This document shows, piece by piece, positions 61,464 to 64,000 of a stretch of 64,000 nucleotides of DNA. Origin of the DNA: Nonomuraea roseoviolacea subsp. carminata (GTDB lineage Bacteria; Actinomycetota; Actinomycetes; Streptosporangiales; Streptosporangiaceae); assembly GCF_024172185.1 (NCBI RefSeq), contig NZ_JAMZEC010000001.1, positions 9,399,001 through 9,463,000 on the forward strand. Direction: 5' to 3'. A program made the translations under genes and the position numbers. Numbering within the stretch: the stretch's first letter is position 1; every line of letters starts with the position of its first letter. The notes beneath the pieces are model-generated. The model did not search any database, was not told the DNA's origin, and saw only the letters and a list, made by a program, of their open reading frames with translations.

Positions 61464-61712
61464 ATGAGCAAGTTCATCGACGTCCATCACGGCATGGTCG
61501 GCATCACCGCCGACCAACTGCAGCAGGCGCACGACGCCGATCTCGCGATCCAGGGTGAGGAGAGGGTGACCTTCGAGCACGCCTGGGCCGACCCCGACAC
61601 GGGCGTCGTCTACTGCCTGTCGGAGGCGCCCAGCGCCGAGGCGGTGCAGCGCATCCACGAACGCGCCGGCCACCCGGCCGACGAGATCCACGCCGTGCCG
61701 CTCGACGTCTGA
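61464..61712 (+). CDS. DUF4242 family small protein (SCO4226-like)
   Basis: 82 residues. FIDVHHGMVGITADQLQQAH then YCLSEAPSAEAVQRIHERAG, ending EIHAVPLDV, is the DUF4242 pattern; a Streptomyces member binds nickel through conserved histidines, and HH, H and H are present here. ATG with GAGGAGG upstream. Ferredoxin-like dimer expected; physiological role unknown. Confidence 0.85.
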   Translation: MSKFIDVHHGMVGITADQLQQAHDADLAIQGEERVTFEHAWADPDTGVVYCLSEAPSAEAVQRIHERAGHPADEIHAVPLDV

Positions 61713-61835
61713 CCGGCCGCTCATCGCTCCCCCCGCAGTCCCGGCCTTCCCTGGCGGGCGTTTGCCTTGACGCCGGTGACAGGGTTCTAACCTGTCGCCG
61801 TCGTCAACGGCCGGCCCACCCCAGAGGAATGCCCC

Positions 61836-62705
61836 ATGAAGTACGCCATCAGCTACAGCACGCCCCACTGCGGGGTGGACCCGGACGCGATCGCGGCGTT
61901 CGCCCGGCACGCGGAGGCGTGCGGCTTCGAGGCGCTGTACGTGCCGGAGCACGTCGTGCTGTACCGCGGCGCCAGGCTCGGACCCTGGGAGATCCCGACG
62001 TCGCTGCCGTACGCCGACCCGCTCGACACGCTGACGTTCGTCGCCGCGGCCACCCGGCGGCTCCTGCTGGGGACCGCCGTGCTGCTGCTGCCGTACCACC
62101 ACCCCGTGACCCTGGCCAAGCGGCTGGCCACCATCGACCTGCTGTCCAAGGGCAGGATGCGGCTGCTGACCGTGGGCGTCGGCGCGCTGCCGGGCGAGGC
62201 CCGGGCCGTGGGCGTCGACTTCACCACCCGGGGGCGGCGCGCGGACGAGGCGATCGACGTGCTGCGGCTGCTGTGGGCGGGCGGGGAGGAGGGCGTCTCG
62301 TACGACGGCGAGTTCTTCTCCTTCGAGGACCTGTGCAGCTTCCCCAAGCCGGTCGGGGACGCGGGGCTGCCCATCCACGTCGGCGGGTCGAGCGACGCGG
62401 CGGCCCGCCGGGCCGGGCGGCGCGGCGAGGGCTGGTTCCCCGGCGGCCGGCTGAACGCGGCCGAGCGCGCCGCCCAGTGGGAGCTCGTCCGCTCCTCCGC
62501 CGCCGAGGCGGGCCGCGACCCGGACGCGCTCGACCACACCCGGTGGGGCACGATCGACATGACGCCCGAGCGGGCCGAGGAGCTCGCGGCGGCCGGCGTG
62601 ACCCGCGTCGTCGTCTCGCCGGCCTCCCTCGACCTGGACGAGCAGTGCGAGCAGATGTCCGACTTCGCCCGCCGATTCGGCCTCGCGGGCACCGAATCCT
62701 CCTGA
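61836..62705 (+). CDS. LLM-class F420-dependent oxidoreductase
   Basis: 289 residues. Luciferase-like TIM-barrel sequence: FARHAEACGFEALYVPEHVV, GTAVLLLPYHHPVTLAKRLA, LLSKGRMRLLTVGVGALPGE, IHVGGSSDAAARRAGRRGEGW. This subgroup of actinobacteria uses coenzyme F420. ATG with AGAGGAA upstream. Substrate unknown. Confidence 0.9.
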   Translation: MKYAISYSTPHCGVDPDAIAAFARHAEACGFEALYVPEHVVLYRGARLGPWEIPTSLPYADPLDTLTFVAAATRRLLLGTAVLLLPYHHPVTLAKRLATIDLLSKGRMRLLTVGVGALPGEARAVGVDFTTRGRRADEAIDVLRLLWAGGEEGVSYDGEFFSFEDLCSFPKPVGDAGLPIHVGGSSDAAARRAGRRGEGWFPGGRLNAAERAAQWELVRSSAAEAGRDPDALDHTRWGTIDMTPERAEELAAAGVTRVVVSPASLDLDEQCEQMSDFARRFGLAGTESS

Positions 62706-62766
62706 ACGGGCATCGGATCCTCCCGAACGCGCCCACCGTCCGCGCTCGTCCGGCTACGGTTCCGGC

Positions 62767-63096
62767 ATGGGCGACAGAAACGAGGACCCGGACCGGGAGG
62801 CCTCGATGGCCGGAGCGGACATCTGCCACGGCTGCGCGGGCCGCAAGGTGCAGCGGCTCGGCCGGCTGTTCCTGCTGTGCGTCGTGTGCCGGGGGCGCGG
62901 CTGGGTGGGCGGAGAGGACCCCGGGCCGTGGCCGGAGCCGGACAGCCCGCCGCCGGTGTGGGAGGACCCGCGGTGGCTGGACCCGATGGTCGCCGCCGCC
63001 TTCGCCTGCCGCTACTGCCTGGGCAACGGCTCGGTGCAGCACGTTGACCGCGGCCGGAAGCTCATGGTGACCATGCCGTGCGCGTGCGGCGCCTGA
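62767..63096 (+). CDS. small DnaJ-type zinc-finger protein
   Basis: 109 residues with four short Cys motifs spaced like the DnaJ central domain: ICHGCAGRK, CVVCRGRGW, CRYCLGNGS and CACG (C-x2-C-x-G-x-G in most). No J domain. ATG follows GGTTCCGGC without a clear ribosome binding site. May be a redox or zinc chaperone; function unknown. Confidence 0.6.
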   Translation: MGDRNEDPDREASMAGADICHGCAGRKVQRLGRLFLLCVVCRGRGWVGGEDPGPWPEPDSPPPVWEDPRWLDPMVAAAFACRYCLGNGSVQHVDRGRKLMVTMPCACGA

Positions 63097-63252
63097 GGGG
63101 CTGACGGACGCAGACGTCCGGCCGGGGCGCGGCACCGGCCAGGAACCGGTCCACGTCGAGGTCCTGCCGGTGGGGGCGGGCGGTGGCGGGTCAGCCATCA
63201 AAGCACTTAGCATGCTGATGCAAATCACTCGCAATAGCCGGGCGGAGTTCCC

Positions 63253-64000
63253 ATGCACGATGCGTCTGACGGCGGTGCGCCCGTGCGACGGTCGCTGTTC
63301 CTCCACGCGCCCCTCCGGCGCAGGCCGCGCGCGATGCTGGAGCAGATGCTCCGCCTGGTGGACGAGGACACCCCGCCCGACGGCCCCGACGGTCCCGTGG
63401 CGGTGCTGGAGCGCCGGCTGGCCGGCCTGCTCGGCAAGGAGAGCGCCCTGTTCTTCCCGAGCGGGACGATGGCGCAGCAGGTCGCGCTCCGCGTCCACGC
63501 CGACGCGCGCGGACGCCGCACCTTCGCCGCCCACCCGCAGTCACATCTGGACGTGTGGGAGGAACAGGGCTACAACGCCGTCCACGGCCTGCGGTTCCGC
63601 CGCACCGGCGACCCCTTCGAGCTGATGACGGCACGCGACCTCGCGGCGATCGGCGAGCCCCTCGCGGCGGCCGTCTGGGAGCTGCCGCAGCGCGACCTCG
63701 GCGGCCTGCTCCCCGAGTGGGACGACCTGTGCGACCAGGTCGCGCTCGTGCGGGCGTCCGGTGCCGCCGCGCACCTGGACGGCGCGCGGCTCTGGGAGGC
63801 GCAGACGTACTACCGGCGGCCCCTCGACCAGATCGCCGGCCTGTTCGACACGGTGTACGTCTCGCTCTACAAGAGCCTGCAGGGCGTCCGCGGCGCCGTG
63901 CTCGCCGCGGACGCCGACACGGTGCGCGCCGCCGCGGTGTGGCGGCAGCGGCTCGGCGGCGGCATCGCGGACGCCTGGCCGCTCGCCCTGGCCGCCATGG
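63253..64000 (+). CDS. threonine aldolase/beta-eliminating lyase family enzyme (3' end outside window)
   Basis: The first 249 codons of a PLP-dependent lyase run off the window edge. Fold type I marks: LGKESALFFPSGTMAQQVAL, an Asp after AAAHLDGARLWEA and the PLP lysine in DTVYVSLYKSLQGVRG. L-threonine or L-allo-threonine cleavage is the usual family activity; beta-elimination is possible too. ATG with GGCGGAG about 6 bases upstream. Confidence 0.82.
   Translation, partial: MHDASDGGAPVRRSLFLHAPLRRRPRAMLEQMLRLVDEDTPPDGPDGPVAVLERRLAGLLGKESALFFPSGTMAQQVALRVHADARGRRTFAAHPQSHLDVWEEQGYNAVHGLRFRRTGDPFELMTARDLAAIGEPLAAAVWELPQRDLGGLLPEWDDLCDQVALVRASGAAAHLDGARLWEAQTYYRRPLDQIAGLFDTVYVSLYKSLQGVRGAVLAADADTVRAAAVWRQRLGGGIADAWPLALAAM

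Overview
The window is chromosomal DNA of a very GC-rich actinobacterium. Codon use is strongly G/C-ending, several genes seem to have leaderless starts, and the gene set includes CebR/CebEFG, a MalEFG operon, ECF42-type sigma, Scr1/DUF6879 proteins, class II DAHP synthase and a c-di-AMP riboswitch upstream of a cell-wall hydrolase. Together these fit the Streptosporangiales (Nonomuraea-like); the order is an inference and the genus is a guess.

Layout. 1-135 is the tail of a TetR regulator. 139-8801 is an alpha-glucan locus: a minus-strand operon malE-malF-malG-GH13-beta-helix protein, divergent from an alpha-glucosidase, with MalR-like operators between them. 8802-9451 is a gene-free block of tandem repeats. 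9452-11687 holds an orphan sensor kinase and a SAM methyltransferase whose 3' end is repeated in tandem. 11866-15507 is a DctA transporter divergent from its two-component system. 15579-24133 is a nonulosonic-acid (sialic-acid-like) surface-polymer region: a rare three-domain CMP-synthetase/HAD phosphatase/synthase protein, a GT2, a polysialyltransferase-family protein and two more glycosyltransferase-like genes, interrupted by a tannase-family esterase. 24257-34521 is mixed: two oxidoreductases, a riboswitch-controlled CHAP hydrolase, GNAT, a DGPF/YCII protein, a NarL regulator facing a double histidine kinase, an epoxide hydrolase and an ECF42 sigma factor. 34662-40499 is a complete cellobiose locus (two CebR boxes, cebE-cebF-cebG-bglC-cebR). 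40524-45448 holds a kinase-like phosphotransferase, an orphan RskA-type anti-sigma factor, an FAD monooxygenase, DAHP synthase and thioredoxin.

The standout is an 11.6-kb integrated element (45712-57294) of lower GC. It sits inside the 3' end of a secreted endonuclease/exonuclease gene. A large serine integrase at its left end is followed by a winged-helix-like protein, a split HNH nuclease, small zinc-finger proteins, a capsid scaffold, a major capsid protein and a DUF3987-like P-loop replication protein. An oppositely oriented accessory arm carries a lipoprotein, two zinc-binding or unknown proteins, and a Scr1/DUF6879 module. No portal, terminase, protease or tail genes are visible, so it resembles a capsid-encoding phage satellite. 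The six-base core at both ends encodes Asp-Glu of the nuclease. The element carries a replacement 42-codon 3' end of exactly the same length with the catalytic SDHD motif kept, so the host gene stays whole and the original 3' end is left 11.6 kb away. The two phage-side half-sites form a clear inverted repeat that fixes the probable TC crossover dinucleotide.

57172-64000 returns to chromosome: the repaired nuclease, a pentapeptide-repeat-like protein, a class II aldolase, a DUF4242 protein, an F420-type LLM oxidoreductase, a DnaJ-like zinc protein and the start of a threonine-aldolase-family enzyme.
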